DNA of 64,000 bases. Origin: Nepenthes gracilis (taxonomy: Eukaryota > Streptophyta > Magnoliopsida > Caryophyllales > Nepenthaceae). The stretch is taken from assembly GCA_033239525.1 (NCBI GenBank), contig BSYO01000035.1, forward strand, positions 2,266,965 through 2,330,964, written 5' to 3'. The notes under the pieces were generated by a model. That model was not told the DNA's origin, did no database searches, and saw only the letters and a program-made list of their open reading frames with translations. A program made the position numbers and the translations under genes. Positions 28,001 through 36,117 of the stretch are shown here, piece after piece. How positions within the stretch are numbered: position 1 is the first letter of the stretch; each line of letters begins with the position of its first letter.

Positions 28001-29083
28001 ATTTTGTAGAAAATGTAGGAATTTGGCATAGCTCAAGTGATTTCTTTTAATTATAAATATGCATAAAAAATTATATGGTAACTCAAGACGTGCTGAAATG
28101 TATAGTTGAAATTTAAAGACATGTAGGGACATTTAACAGAGAATTAAAGACATGAAAGAATAATGTTTATAAGATATGTATTTTATAAAAATTCATGAGG
28201 TGAGAGTGGAATTTTATGCTTATAAGGTCTAAAACAATTTCAGTACGAAATTAAGACATATATGAGCATTTGAAATAAAAAATGCTCAAGGAGTTGAGAA
28301 ACGAACAACAAAAGAAAGAATGGCTTGGATACACTTATGTCTTTACTTGATTTTTAGCAAAAGATTCTTGATTCCACCTTAAATCCTTTTTTTTTCTTCT
28401 TTCTCTCTCCTCTTCTATCCCTTTCCTTCTCCTTTTCTCTCTTCTCTTAGAACTCCAACAAAAATGACCCAAATTGGCCAAAAGGCATATTTATAAAAGA
28501 CTAGCGTGTGAGCACAGATCAAGCACTAAGGCATAGACCGCACCGCGTACAAGCGCCCATTAGGTGCCAACGTTTTGTCACAAACCCACATGTGCATTGA
28601 TTGAGTGTACATTAGGCATAGTCATTTTGCCTAAAATGCGCATGAGTGCTTTAAAGTCGTCCATTAAGTGCACACCTATTGCCCAAATATGCATAAACGT
28701 GAGGTAGACATTGGTGCCACTTGGCCTAATTAAAACTGGTCCGAATTTAAATTTTCGATTCAAAATCTCAATTATTCTTACTAATCCAAAATCTCAATTA
28801 TTCTTGCTAAGCCATCAGTCCAATTAATTTAATCATTATAAGAAAAATGATGTTGGATCCATACCTTATAGTATATATTTACAAGCCATTGTTACTACTA
28901 CTAAATTTTTCATCAGGGACGGTTTATCAACTTACACATGCTTCCAACTATAATTTTCCATCTGGTTTGGGATTTGCTGAGCTTAGACGCTGAATGTTTG
29001 TGTAGGTGATGTGCCCTACGTGCCTCTGCACTGGGATGATAATGGCAAGTGAACATGATCCACGGATAGATCCATTTGATTGA
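6910..29083 (+). CDS. OR: ORANGE (OR) plastid DnaJ-type zinc-finger chaperone, complete, 8 exons
   Basis: Exons 6910-7082, 15291-15408, 16083-16202, 17004-17090, 19710-19786, 20806-20933, 25475-25611 and 29006-29083 join in phase through GT-AG junctions into 305 codons, close to the ~307 aa of Arabidopsis OR. Residues 1-57 are Ser/Pro-rich and look like a chloroplast transit peptide. Next come [13 protein letters not shown] (60-72) and [15 protein letters not shown] (78-92), two hydrophobic helices (about 147-164 and 197-215), and four CxxCxxxG zinc motifs at C228, C239, C272 and C283. The tail ends [10 protein letters not shown]. In the known family, OR is a plastid-membrane holdase that stabilises phytoene synthase and so raises carotenoid synthesis, and it also promotes chromoplast formation. 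It differs from true DnaJ proteins in lacking a J domain. No stop or frameshift is present. The gene length (22 kb) is due to repeat-filled introns of 8.2, 0.67, 0.80, 2.6, 1.0, 4.5 and 3.4 kb. An OR-like paralogue is the main alternative name. Confidence 0.95.
7712..8200 (+). repeat. 5' LTR of the chromovirus
   Basis: Begins TGTTACCGGTCTCATTGC and ends AGTTGTATGA, where the expected terminal CA has become GA. It aligns along its length with 12805-13299 with scattered substitutions and small indels, so the insertion is not recent. Confidence 0.9.
8205..8222 (+). promoter_or_regulatory. candidate primer binding site
   Basis: TGGTGCTTTTATTGAGAC begins four bases after the 5' LTR. TGG matches the CCA end of a tRNA, and the next bases imply a tRNA whose acceptor ends GCA before CCA. 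It is not the initiator-Met site (TGGTATCAGAGC) used by many plant elements. The tRNA is not assigned. Confidence 0.5.
8226..9250 (+). pseudogene. gag remnant with zinc knuckle
   Basis: The first ATG after the LTR (8226) opens 64 codons with a coiled-coil-like [20 protein letters not shown] start. The capsid-like part continues in other frames ([20 protein letters not shown] near 8700; [20 protein letters not shown] near 8795), then the knuckle [16 protein letters not shown] near 9169-9217. At least one frameshift and several in-frame stops separate these blocks. The last knuckle cysteine spacing is altered. Confidence 0.8.
9430..9822 (+). pseudogene. retropepsin remnant
   Basis: Contains the aspartic protease active-site motif [10 protein letters not shown] (Asp codon 9463-9465) followed by the flap and second hydrophobic-Gly segment ([20 protein letters not shown]). 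It ends at an in-frame TAA at 9820-9822, before reverse transcriptase. Confidence 0.8.
10071..10940 (+). pseudogene. reverse transcriptase remnant
   Basis: Shows the usual Ty3 blocks: [46 protein letters not shown], and the catalytic FFDD (10524-10535) in [13 protein letters not shown]. The aspartates of the active site are kept, but the frame has stops at 10072-10074 and 10470-10472. Confidence 0.88.
10941..11290 (+). pseudogene. RNase H remnant
   Basis: Continues in frame from RT with [28 protein letters not shown] and [14 protein letters not shown]. The first catalytic Asp of the family (usually TDAS) is Asn here (TNAS). An in-frame stop at 11214-11216 ends this open stretch. Confidence 0.82.
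11291..12306 (+). pseudogene. integrase remnant
   Basis: The zinc-binding HHCC part ([20 protein letters not shown] ... CTTCQQAK, near 11527-11670) precedes the catalytic core with [11 protein letters not shown] and MVVDSLSKY. After stops at 11922-11924 and 11956-11958 the core resumes with [20 protein letters not shown], which holds the glutamate of the DDE triad. The segment ends at TAG 12304-12306. Confidence 0.85.
12540..12800 (+). pseudogene. integrase C-terminal chromodomain-like remnant
   Basis: After a frameshift the plus strand reads [19 protein letters not shown], a stop, then [16 protein letters not shown] just before the 3' LTR. The WQ...TWE pattern and the ending FPxFNLEDKV are typical of plant chromovirus integrase tails. 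Confidence 0.75.
12791..12801 (+). promoter_or_regulatory. polypurine tract
   Basis: GATGGGGAGGA lies three bases before the 3' LTR start (CAA|TGTTACCGG), the expected place for plus-strand priming. Confidence 0.75.
12805..13299 (+). repeat. 3' LTR of the chromovirus
   Basis: Begins TGTTACCGGTCTCATCGC and ends AGTTGTATCA, keeping the terminal CA lost in the 5' LTR. Slightly longer (495 bp) than the 5' copy because of small indels, including an extra 'ctgctcgt' near 12944. Confidence 0.9.
13305..15290 (+). other. rest of OR intron 1, with a MITE-like block
   Basis: From about 14464 to 15065 lies an inverted-repeat-type block that starts GGGGTGTGTTCCGTTTTTTG with 'gaatcgaaccggtcaaacc' and ends in a degenerate complement ('ttttcagttcagttttaaat'). 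This resembles the common plant MITEs that begin GGGGTGTG-CGGTTCGG. The rest (13305-14463, 15066-15290) shows nothing beyond ordinary intron sequence. Confidence 0.45.
15291..15408 (+). CDS. OR: OR exon 2
   Basis: Acceptor TTTTGTGCAG|C; the single first base completes codon 58 (AGC, Ser). Encodes the conserved [14 protein letters not shown] and [15 protein letters not shown] blocks, residues 59-97, and ends GAGGAG|GTGAAG in phase 0. This is the region where the orange-flesh Arg-to-His allele of melon OR maps. Both arginines of SRRN are intact here. Confidence 0.95.
15520..15950 (+). repeat. ATATCGG-family element in OR intron 2
   Basis: Dense in GATAT/ATATC words, for example 'tatcgatatcggatatg' near 15577. 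It ends with 'gatatttttatccatgattg' (15928-15947), the near-complement of the 'atggatgaaaatatc' start found in other copies. It fills most of the 674-bp intron. Confidence 0.7.
16083..16202 (+). CDS. OR: OR exon 3
   Basis: Acceptor GTTGTAG|GTT, donor CACGTG|GTAATT, phase 0 at both ends. Encodes residues 98-137, beginning [11 protein letters not shown] and ending [11 protein letters not shown], a predicted helix and linker before the first membrane helix. Confidence 0.95.
16221..16284 (+). repeat. 21-bp tandem repeat, three units, just inside OR intron 3
   Basis: 'actgagaaaaggttcaaa' occurs three times in a row (the last as 'attgagaaaaggttcaaa'), beginning 19 bp after the exon 3 donor site. 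Confidence 0.85.
16636..16880 (+). repeat. ATATCGG-family element in OR intron 3
   Basis: Contains 'tatcagtatcggtattgggt', 'attgggaaatatcatatgtc' and 'acatcggtatcaaggccccc', phrases shared with the copies in introns 5-7. Confidence 0.65.
17004..17090 (+). CDS. OR: OR exon 4 (first membrane helix)
   Basis: Acceptor ACATGTAG|ACG, donor CCAAGT|GTAAGA. Encodes residues 138-166, including [15 protein letters not shown], the first transmembrane helix of OR. Confidence 0.95.
17275..17930. other. GC-richer insertion in OR intron 4, unclassified
   Basis: A block of about 650 bp differs in composition from the AT-rich intron around it. It has one 110-codon open frame (17532-17864) without a recognisable motif. 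It could be part of an LTR or another element, but I found no ends or target duplication. Confidence 0.35.
18990..19570 (+). repeat. family-B dispersed repeat in OR intron 4
   Basis: Shares, in order, 'acacattttggacatattttt'-like, 'ggtaaagttaaaatatagat', 'atattaagttttgt', 'aactcatttatatt' and 'gtgtc...gtgtc' phrases with 46745-47600 (hydrolase intron 3) and 63285-63530. The ends are rich in GTGTC/GACAC. No coding capacity. Confidence 0.6.
19710..19786 (+). CDS. OR: OR exon 5
   Basis: Acceptor TTTTTTCAG|CTG, donor TTAAG|GTATGT. Encodes residues 167-191, [20 protein letters not shown] and the start of the next helix linker, with codon 192 split across the intron. Confidence 0.95.
19860..20065 (+). 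repeat. ATATCGG-family fragment in OR intron 5
   Basis: Contains 'gaatatttcccaatatagct' and 'gcaatatatcggccgataaa'. It is shorter than the full copies and lacks a clear right end. Confidence 0.55.
20130..20572 (+). repeat. ATATCGG-family element in OR intron 5
   Basis: Starts 'gtggatgaaaatataag' and ends 'gctgatatttttgcccatg', the pair of complementary ends seen in this family. The inside has 'attggccgatatattatgat' and 'caattcgcgatattg'. Confidence 0.7.
20806..20933 (+). CDS. OR: OR exon 6 (second membrane helix, first zinc motif)
   Basis: Acceptor AAATTCAG|T, donor GGAACTG|GTTAGT. Encodes residues 193-234 with the glycine/alanine-rich second membrane helix ([19 protein letters not shown]) and CKYCHGTG, the first CxxCxxxG unit. 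Confidence 0.95.
21011..21290 (+). repeat. ATATCGG-family element in OR intron 6
   Basis: Starts 'tatggatgaaaatattaata', then 'tcggtattgatcgtggcaat', 'catatcggcaatatattaat' and 'cgcagtatcgagaatatttg'. Confidence 0.7.
22417..22560 (+). repeat. ATATCGG-family fragment in OR intron 6
   Basis: Starts 'accatggatgaaattattag' and carries 'tatcggaag...ggccaatactgatat' before a T run. Probably the left half of an element. Confidence 0.5.
23690..23785 (+). repeat. ATATCGG-family fragment in OR intron 6
   Basis: 'tattggctgatatttataga' followed by 'gccaataccaatattttcat' matches the right-hand part of the longer copies. Confidence 0.5.
25475..25611 (+). CDS. OR: OR exon 7 (zinc motifs 2 and 3)
   Basis: Acceptor GAATAG|GA, donor GGAAAG|GTATTA. 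Encodes residues 236-280 with CARCSASG and CTNCSGAG separated by a variable loop ([20 protein letters not shown]). Confidence 0.95.
25636..26145 (+). repeat. ATATCGG-family element in OR intron 7
   Basis: Starts 'catgaacgaaaatatcagta' and ends 'ttcaatgttttcatcctt'. Internal phrases 'tcatatcagctgatatttga' and 'cactattgggaaatatcaag' match other copies. Confidence 0.65.
26388..26730 (+). repeat. ATATCGG-family element in OR intron 7, clear inverted ends
   Basis: Starts 'gtggatgaaatatcactg' and ends 'ctgatattttcatctatgat', giving about 15 bp of imperfect terminal inverted repeat over a 340-bp element. The interior alternates 'atatcgg', 'gatatcg' and 'attgtgatata'. This is the best-bounded copy in the window. 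Confidence 0.72.
26735..28860 (-). mobile_element. possible solo LTR in OR intron 7
   Basis: The block resembles the 838-2803 LTR in organisation. There is an AT-rich stretch, then a pyrimidine-rich leader ('cttctttctctctcctcttc', near 28398) and a minus-strand TATA (forward 'atatttataaaagac', about 28489). A GC-richer end with repeated 'tgcgcatg/aagtgc' words follows. No clean TG...CA ends or target duplication were found, so the limits are approximate. Confidence 0.35.
29006..29083 (+). CDS. OR: OR exon 8 (zinc motif 4, C terminus)
   Basis: Acceptor TTGTGTAG|GTG. Encodes [10 protein letters not shown] and the strongly conserved end [11 protein letters not shown], then TGA at 29081-29083. 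Confidence 0.95.
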   Translation: MMCPTCLCTGMIMASEHDPRIDPFD

Positions 29084-29834
29084 CGAGAGAAAGCGGACAT
29101 ATCGGACCCATTCTCTGAAGTCTTATCAGGTAAAAGGATAGGATTTTCCGAGTTTACTCCCATATTTTGGCACAAATGAGAAAGAAGTGTGAAAAATTAT
29201 GAAAAGACAAAACTGTGTAAACCTGAGATATGAAAACTATAAAAATCCATGAAATGTATTTTGTTTGTTTTGTAAGATGTGAAACAGCTGAAAATCTGTC
29301 TTTCTTATCTGACAGGCCCGCAAGGTTTCTCAGAGATTTTAACAGTTTACATTTTTTCCATCAATTTTGGATGAAATAGTGTAAAATCCCCACAAATTCC
29401 ACCCGAAAACCTGTATTTTGACTAACCTGACTTCTCCTTATGGTGATAGATGCACTTGAGTGAACTATAACTAGAGCTTTCTACAGGTTTTCATAGTTTT
29501 TTACTCTGTTAACCAAGCATAATATACTTCTCAAATCGCACAGTTTTATACAGATATACTCAGCTTCACACATTAGAAAGATAGATACTGAACATGCAGG
29601 AAGATTATTCGCCTCGGCTCACAGCAAAATAGTGTTCTTAGGAAGTTAGATTGTCTGTAGAGATCACCTCATGCTGTATACTCCAGCAGCATCTTTTCCT
29701 GTTCATTTCGGTGCACATCTTCTCTTGGCAGCTGAGACACCAGGCAGCTACTGACAAATTATGGAACTTCATCATTCTGATGACGGCATAATTCAAGTGA
29801 AGAATGTTGTTTTCGATCTATTCAGACGCTGGAA
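29084..29834 (+). other. OR 3' UTR and flank
   Basis: Follows the OR stop codon. No strong AATAAA was seen close to the stop, and plant poly(A) signals are often weak. The composition is transcript-like (about 38% GC) up to about 29800, where the minisatellite begins. Confidence 0.4.
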
Positions 29835-30650
29835 ATCTGAAATTGTTTTGTGAATTAGACGTGTTGTTTAAGCCCCAACGCACTTGATCTTGATGTTTTT
29901 GAGTTGTTGAAAGGCTTGTTTGAGTTGCTGACAACTGAAAACTGTTTTATGAATTAGAAGCCTCGTTCAGACCTTGTGCTTGATCATGTTAGTTTTAGGT
30001 GTTCTTTCCAACCTTAGCATGTTTGATCATGTTATTTTTTAGCTCTTCAACACGTAGTTTGGGTCGTGATAACTGCATTGGTTTTCTGGCTTCAACGAGT
30101 TGTTCAAACCCTGTTTTCCAGCTGTTTGGAGGCTTGTTTGAGTCGTGTAAAACTGGAGTTGTTTTGTGGATTGGACGCACTGATTAGTTGATCGAATGTT
30201 CGATCAAATTGTCTAAAATTGTAGTTTCTTTTATGGTTAGACGTGTTGTTCAGACCTTGGCATGTTTGATGATGTTATTTTTTAGCCCTTCCAAGATTGT
30301 TTGAGTCGTGGAAAACCGTAGCTGTGTTGTGGGTTGGACATGTTCAAACCCTACCATGTTGGTTTGTGTTGCTCTCGAGCCGTTCGAAAGTGGGCTTGAG
30401 TCATGAAAAACCAGAACCGTTTTGTGGATTGGGGGTGGTGTTCAAACCTCGGCGCGTTAGGTCATGCTGTGTTTGAGTTGTTCGAAGGTTGGTTCGAGTC
30501 GTGAAAAACCGGAATCGTGTTGTGGATTAGACGTGTCATTCAATTCTCAGCATGTTTGATCATGTTGTTCTTTGTGTTATTCAAAGGTCGGCTTGTTTGA
30601 GTCATGAAAAGCAGAAATTGTTTCATGAATCAGGCATGTTGTTCAATTTT
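29835..30650 (+). repeat. degenerate ~100-bp minisatellite downstream of OR, about eight units
   Basis: A unit of the form 'ttttgtggattRgacgtgtt', 'gttcaRacc', 'catgtttgatcatgtt', 'gagttgttcgaaggYttgtt' and 'tgagtcgtgaaaaac' recurs every 90-110 bp from about 29845 to 30640. Copies differ by substitutions and indels, and some lack part of the unit. Confidence 0.75.
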
Positions 30651-31066
30651 TGATCTCTATCATTGAATAGAATTTCGATTGTAAAGAACTTAAAATATAA
30701 AAATGCTGCATATATATATATATATATATATATTATTTTTTTATAATATTTATCTATATTGAATATTTAGTATTTTAGTATAAAAATATTTTGATAATTT
30801 TTTGATAAATTTTAAAATTTACCCATCAAAGTTTTTTATCCAACGAATGAAAAAAATACGACTGGCGTATTCTCAACTCAAAAGACTTGTTGATAGCTAT
30901 ATTCAACACCAATCTGGCCTAAAGGGCCACAATCGAGCTAAGCTAGTGACCTATGTAAAAGGAATCCCCTTGAGCTCAAGCCAAAAAGGTATCCTAGTCC
31001 GACTAAAATAAGCATTATTATTAAAAATTGAGGGGAGAATTTTTTCTTTATAATTATATACTGATT
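30651..31066. other. AT-rich spacer with a (TA)n microsatellite
   Basis: A (TA)11-type run lies at about 30711-30733. The rest has no motif of note. Confidence 0.5.
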
Positions 31067-32030
31067 GTACGTTTGATTATTATAATAGAATAGAGGAAAA
31101 TAGAATAGTTATTCTTTAAAAATAGAATTAAAAATTTATATTTATATATTTGATTGTTAGAATAGAATAAGATGAGAATTAGTATTCTAATATTTGGTAT
31201 ATAAAATAATATAAAAAATAGAGTGAGAATTTATCATAATAATTTTTTTAACCTTATTAAAAAAAAAATATTATATATATATATATATATATTATTTTAT
31301 ATTAAAATTTTTATTTTCCCCTTCTTGTTTTCCTTTCTTCTTCCCCCTCTCTATTTTCCTTTACTTTACAGCGCCACTAAGGGCGAACAATCAGCGCTGC
31401 TTCTACTGCAACCGTCAGCCATCGACAATAATCGGTTTCAACTGCCACTGTTGGAGGAACCAATTGCGAATGCCGGCAACCCATAACTTTTCGACGTAAG
31501 TATTGGCATAAAAATCAACAACCGATCATTTCGGCCAAAATTGAATGACTGAATCTGGATGGTCGATGATGGATTCACTAGAAAATGACCATACTAGCGG
31601 CAAACGGTGACAGGTTCTACAGAATTGGAATCTACTGTTCATGCCACTACCAATTCTGCAATTTGCCGTCACTGCAATATCGAATTTGGGCGATCGAGGG
31701 AGAACAGTGGAAGTATTTCGATCGAGAGAATGCAGCGAGGGAGGCAGGGGTTTCGAAGAAGAGAAATGTCATGGAGGCTGCCTAACCCAAAAAAAAGGAA
31801 AGGGCATTTTGGGAATAAAAAATATGAAATGTGGAAATAGTTATTTATAAGTATTTAAGAATAAAAAAATACCTAATAAAATATGGTATTTTTTATTCCT
31901 TAAGATTTAAGAATAAATATTCTTTTAAAAATATTTATTTTATATTAAAATATAATTAAATAGTAAAATATTTTTTAACTGAAAATAAGGTAGGAATAAA
32001 ATTTTTATTCTTACAAACCAAACATATCGT
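31067..32030 (+). mobile_element. terminal-inverted-repeat element with GC-rich core
   Basis: The left end 'gtacgtttgattattataat' and the complement of the right end ('gatatgtttggtttgtaaga') are imperfectly alike. Sub-terminal copies of 'ttgattgttagaatagaata' occur near the left end (about 31151). The AT-rich arms enclose a core (31370-31800) with 'gcgccactaagggcgaacaa', unlike the arms and without a recognisable protein. It looks like a non-autonomous DNA element with a captured segment. Confidence 0.45.
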
Positions 32031-33757
32031 AAAAAAATTTAATACTGAACTAAATGGAGCAGTAAAAATAAATTTTCATAGTTGATTGCTATTATTAAAA
32101 TATAAGACTTCATTATTATTAAGAAATATTTTTTTAAGCATTTAATTATAAATCAATTTATCTTGAAATTGTTAAAAATAAGGGTAAATTTTATATTATT
32201 TTTTTCTCTCTTTATCCATACTAAAAATAATAATTTCAATACTTATTATATACATGTCGTTTATATAAATGGTATTATTTATTTATTATTATTTTAAGCA
32301 TATTAAATTTGAGTTTTGATTTATTATTATTATTATTTTTACACAAAGTGGGAAGGTGGCGGTTGCTACAAAGATATATAAAGAAATAGGTTTGATGTTT
32401 TTACAATTATTCAAAATTATTTCGTAGGACATTATTTTAAAAAAAATTATATATATTTGTTATAAATTCAAAATGTGGAATAACATTATGAAATGTGAAT
32501 TTAAAAAAAATAATGTAAAATGGGTTCAATATACTCGACTAAAAAAAAACCACTCAACCACTTCATCTTATCTACAGACGGTTATCACAGGTGATTTTGA
32601 CCGGCGGTTGTAAGGGAGAAGAATAATCACCTTCGCCTTTATAATTATTCTCATCCAAACAAAGGGAGAGGAGGACCTCTGGGAGAAAAGATAACAACCA
32701 GAAGAAGAAACCATTAGAGCAACTAAATATGCCCCCCCTCCTGGGAATTTATCTTTCCTACCAAGACGTCAAATCCCTCCAAAAAGCCTCCTATAAAATC
32801 CTTCAATGAGTGAAAGGTGATTCCTTTAGGATATCAACCACCCAAGACATCATTCAACTGGACATGCCCCTCAATCAAACATTCAATCTACCGATATATA
32901 CATTCAAATATCTCTTTGATCTTTCATTTCTCAAAAATCGATATCGTTAAATTCGAGCTACTTTGGATCTTTTTTTATGGTGAAAGAAATTTTTGGCGTT
33001 ACGAATTAATTATTCTTCGACTTATTATTTCCAATTGTATTGCGTAAGGTTCAAACTCGAAATTATGGAGATCGGATCCGCATTAGATCGACCTGATGTG
33101 AATATCCAATTCACAGCCCCAAATCCGTAAAACAACATGAATTCGTGGAACGCAACGATTTTTGATTTTTATTTTATTATCTCTTACACATATTATTAAA
33201 AATTTTACCTTGGGGGATGTTTATGATGAATTTCTATTTTATTTTATTTTACATTAATAAATCTTATTATTTAAAATTTATAGTTTAAGAAACAAAATAT
33301 ATAAAATGATGATGTTATACATATGATTAATATAAAACAGTTAAAATACATAACTACATTAAGTATATTTTGTGATTAAAATATATCTCTAAGACTCAGA
33401 AAATATTTTATAAAATGATTATTAAACTCATTATACCTTGTGAATTAGTGTATTAGAAAATTGAACAGTAACATGTATGAAAATTGATCATTATAGAGAT
33501 GATAATATTGGAATAATTGAGTGAAGTCCCTCAAAAGATAAAATAAGAAGTATATATTTAGAAATTATATCTATAGATAATAAGATGAATAGATGATATA
33601 TAAGATGATTCTGACACTTAAAATATAGTATATTATTCTAATAAAAAGTACAATAATAAATTATAAGAAAAAATAATACAAAATTGAATAAATATATATG
33701 TTTTGTACTGTGTCAAAGTAAGAAACCGTAGTATATATGTTTGGAAAGAACGTGAGC
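32031..33757. other. AT-rich spacer with a possible LTR fragment
   Basis: From about 32560 to 33140 the sequence is GC-richer, with a TATAAAAT word (about 32792), a pyrimidine-rich follow-on and 'gagatcggatccgcattag'. These features are reminiscent of an LTR, but no ends were found. The rest is A/T words only. Confidence 0.35.
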
Positions 33758-33950
33758 GGGGCTACACTCCATTTTGGCCGTTGGATGTTTTTTGTTTTGA
33801 TAATTTTTTTGATATTTGATTTAAAATAAACAATTATTATTATTATTATTTTATTTCTTAAATTTTTTTTTAAAATATCGGCCGTCGGATTTCCCATCCG
33901 ACGGCCAAAATGGAGTCGAATGGCTACAACGCCCCCTGCGTCGCAGCCCC
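33758..33950. mobile_element. short hairpin element built on GGCCGTYGGATG
   Basis: The arm CTCCATTTTGGCCGTTGGATG (33767-33787) is complemented by 33895-33915 with one mismatch. Inside, GGCCGTCGGAT (33880-33890) and ATCCGACGGCC (33896-33906) form a perfect 11-bp stem around a 5-base loop. The outer ends GGGGCT (33759-33764) and AGCCCC (33945-33950) also pair. A T/A-rich middle fills the long arm. Confidence 0.7.
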
Positions 33951-34535
33951 GGATCCATGTTTGGAATAGCTTTTGGCTTGTGAATATGCATTGTTAGGTG
34001 TTCCATTTTTTTGATTAATGCCCTGACTGAACCTATTGATGGTAAATGTGAAATTTTAACTTATAAATTACCGTTATTTGAATCTCTTATTTCGAGTGAC
34101 TCTTCTTTATAAATATAATATTTTTTTCATGAGACTGATCTTGAGCTACTGTCCCGGCATGAATACCTTTATTAAAAATGATGTAGAAACTTTACAAAAG
34201 AAAAATTTAAAGAAAGTATAAGTAAAAATATTGAGTTTTAAGTATGGTTGAAAGAAAGAAATGAAACAATAGGCTTATCAAAATTTAAAGAAATATAATA
34301 AAAAAATATTTAAATTTAGAAAATGTTATTTATCCTTAATTTATAACTCCTTATATATATCGTTTATTGAGATTGAAAAAATATAAAAAAAAATAAAATA
34401 TATGCCCTTTTTATATATAATGTCTTGTCAAAAAATCGCACATGAACAAGATAAATAATATTTTTTTAAAAAAAATTACTTAGCTGAAATATTACTGAAT
34501 AAATCAATTATAATGATTACAATGGAGAAGAGTGT
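33951..34535. other. AT-rich spacer before the tRNA gene
   Basis: Nothing recognisable apart from A/T runs. Plant tRNA genes often lie in such AT-rich, CAA-containing flanks. Confidence 0.5.

Positions 34536-34615
<80 letters not shown>
34536..34615 (+). tRNA. tRNA-Leu (anticodon UAG)
   Basis: An 80-nt class II tRNA. The acceptor stem GACAGTT pairs with AGCTGTC (one G-U), followed by discriminator A. The D-arm contains GGCCGAGTGGTCTAAGGC (A box). The anticodon stem CCAGA/TCTGG encloses loop TTTAGGC with anticodon TAG. The long variable arm contains TCCGAAAGGGC, and the T-arm is GTGGGTTCAAATCCCAC (B box). No intron and no mismatch in the stems, and a T-containing AT-rich 3' flank (tcaaattgttattgtttttc) suits Pol III termination. 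It decodes CUA and related CUN leucine codons. CCA is not encoded, as expected for a nuclear gene. Confidence 0.97.
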
Positions 34616-34867
34616 TCAAATTGTTATTGTTTTTCTACTTTTCTTAGAGATTATACAATAATTTTAATTTATATATTAAAATTATTTATATATTTATTTA
34701 TATTAAAATCATTAAAGATAAGATACCAATTTTATTTTATTTTAAAATTTTTTATTTTATTATAGTAATTTTAATAATTTCGATACAAGTAAATACACAA
34801 TTGAAATGTGGATATTTTTTTATTGTACAAATTGGCATAATATAGATAAATTTGATCGCTATTACAC
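34616..34867. other. AT-rich spacer
   Basis: Nothing recognisable. A T-rich run just after the tRNA may serve as its terminator. Confidence 0.45.
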
Positions 34868-35885
34868 GATAATCTACAATTAAATTATATATTACAGTTA
34901 GTATTTTTATCAAATTAGACCGAATTATCACTTGTGTTGAACTATTTAAACTGTTAATCGTGAAACAAGGCATTTTTTCTGAAATTTGTACAAAATGACA
35001 TAAATGGATAGGATAGTTAGAAGTATGAATACGGATTGATTTTGTGGAGATTAAAAGATAATCTACAATCACATTGTATATTATGGTTAGTATTTTATCA
35101 AATTAGACTGAATCATCGGTTGTGTTGAATTACCCAAACTATTAATTGTGAAATAAGGCATTTTTTCTGGAGTTTGTACAAAATGACATAAATGGATAAG
35201 TTAGAAGTATGAGTACGGATTGATTTGGTGGAGATTAAAAGATAATCTACAATCAAATCATATATTATGGTTAGTATTTTTATCAAATGAAACCAAATTA
35301 TCAGTTGTGTTAAACAATCGAAAGCTGTTAATTGTGAAATAGGATATTTTTCCTAAAGTTTGTACAAAATGACATAAATAGATAAGTTAGAAGTATAAAT
35401 ACGGAATGATTTGATGGAGATTAAAAGATAATTTACAATCAAATTGTATATTATGGTTTATATTTTTATCAAACTAAATCGTTAGATACATCAAGCAACC
35501 CAAATTGTCAATTATGAAACACAGCGCTTTTCTTAGACATTGTACAAAATGACATAAATAGATTGAGTTAGAGGTATGAAAGTGGATCGATTTGGTGCTA
35601 ATTAAAAGGATAATCTACAGTTATATCGCATATTATAGTTTTGTTTTTTTATTAAATTAAACCAAATCATCGATTAAATCAAAATTGCTTAAACCATCAA
35701 TCATGAAACTCAGTACTTTTCCTAGAGTTTGTATAAAATGACATAAATAAGATGAGTTTGAGGTATGAATATAGTTCGATTTTGTAGTATTTTATGGATA
35801 ATATATAGTAAAATCGTATATTGCAATTTGTATTTTTATTAAATTAAATCAAATCAACAATTGAACAAAAACTCCCAACCTATCA
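34868..35885 (+). repeat. ~185-bp tandem array, six units
   Basis: Units start at 34868, 35058, 35241, 35428, 35609 and 35797 with GATAATCTACAAT or a close variant, giving spacings of 181-190 bp. Each contains 'gttagtatttttatcaaat', 'accgaattatca', 'gtgaaacaaggcattttt' and 'gtttgtacaaaatgacataa'. The last unit is incomplete. The monomer length is in the usual range of plant satellites, but the array is short. Confidence 0.88.
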
Positions 35886-36117
35886 ATATGTTATTTGGTT
35901 TGGTTTAGACTGTATAATTAAAAATTATTTGTTTAATTTAATATATTATAAATAAAAATTAAACTAAACAAGTAATAATATTAACATAATAATAATAATA
36001 ATATAAATCTCAAAATAATATAATAAATATAGAAAATATATATAATATAAAGAATAAAAAACAATATTTTATTTGAAAAATAATATCAATTTAAAAATAA
36101 TAGGTCAAGTAGTACAA

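Noticed and set aside
29835..30650. Regularly spaced repeat considered as a CRISPR-like array
   Set aside because: Units are tandem and degenerate without unique spacers of constant length, in a plant nuclear genome.
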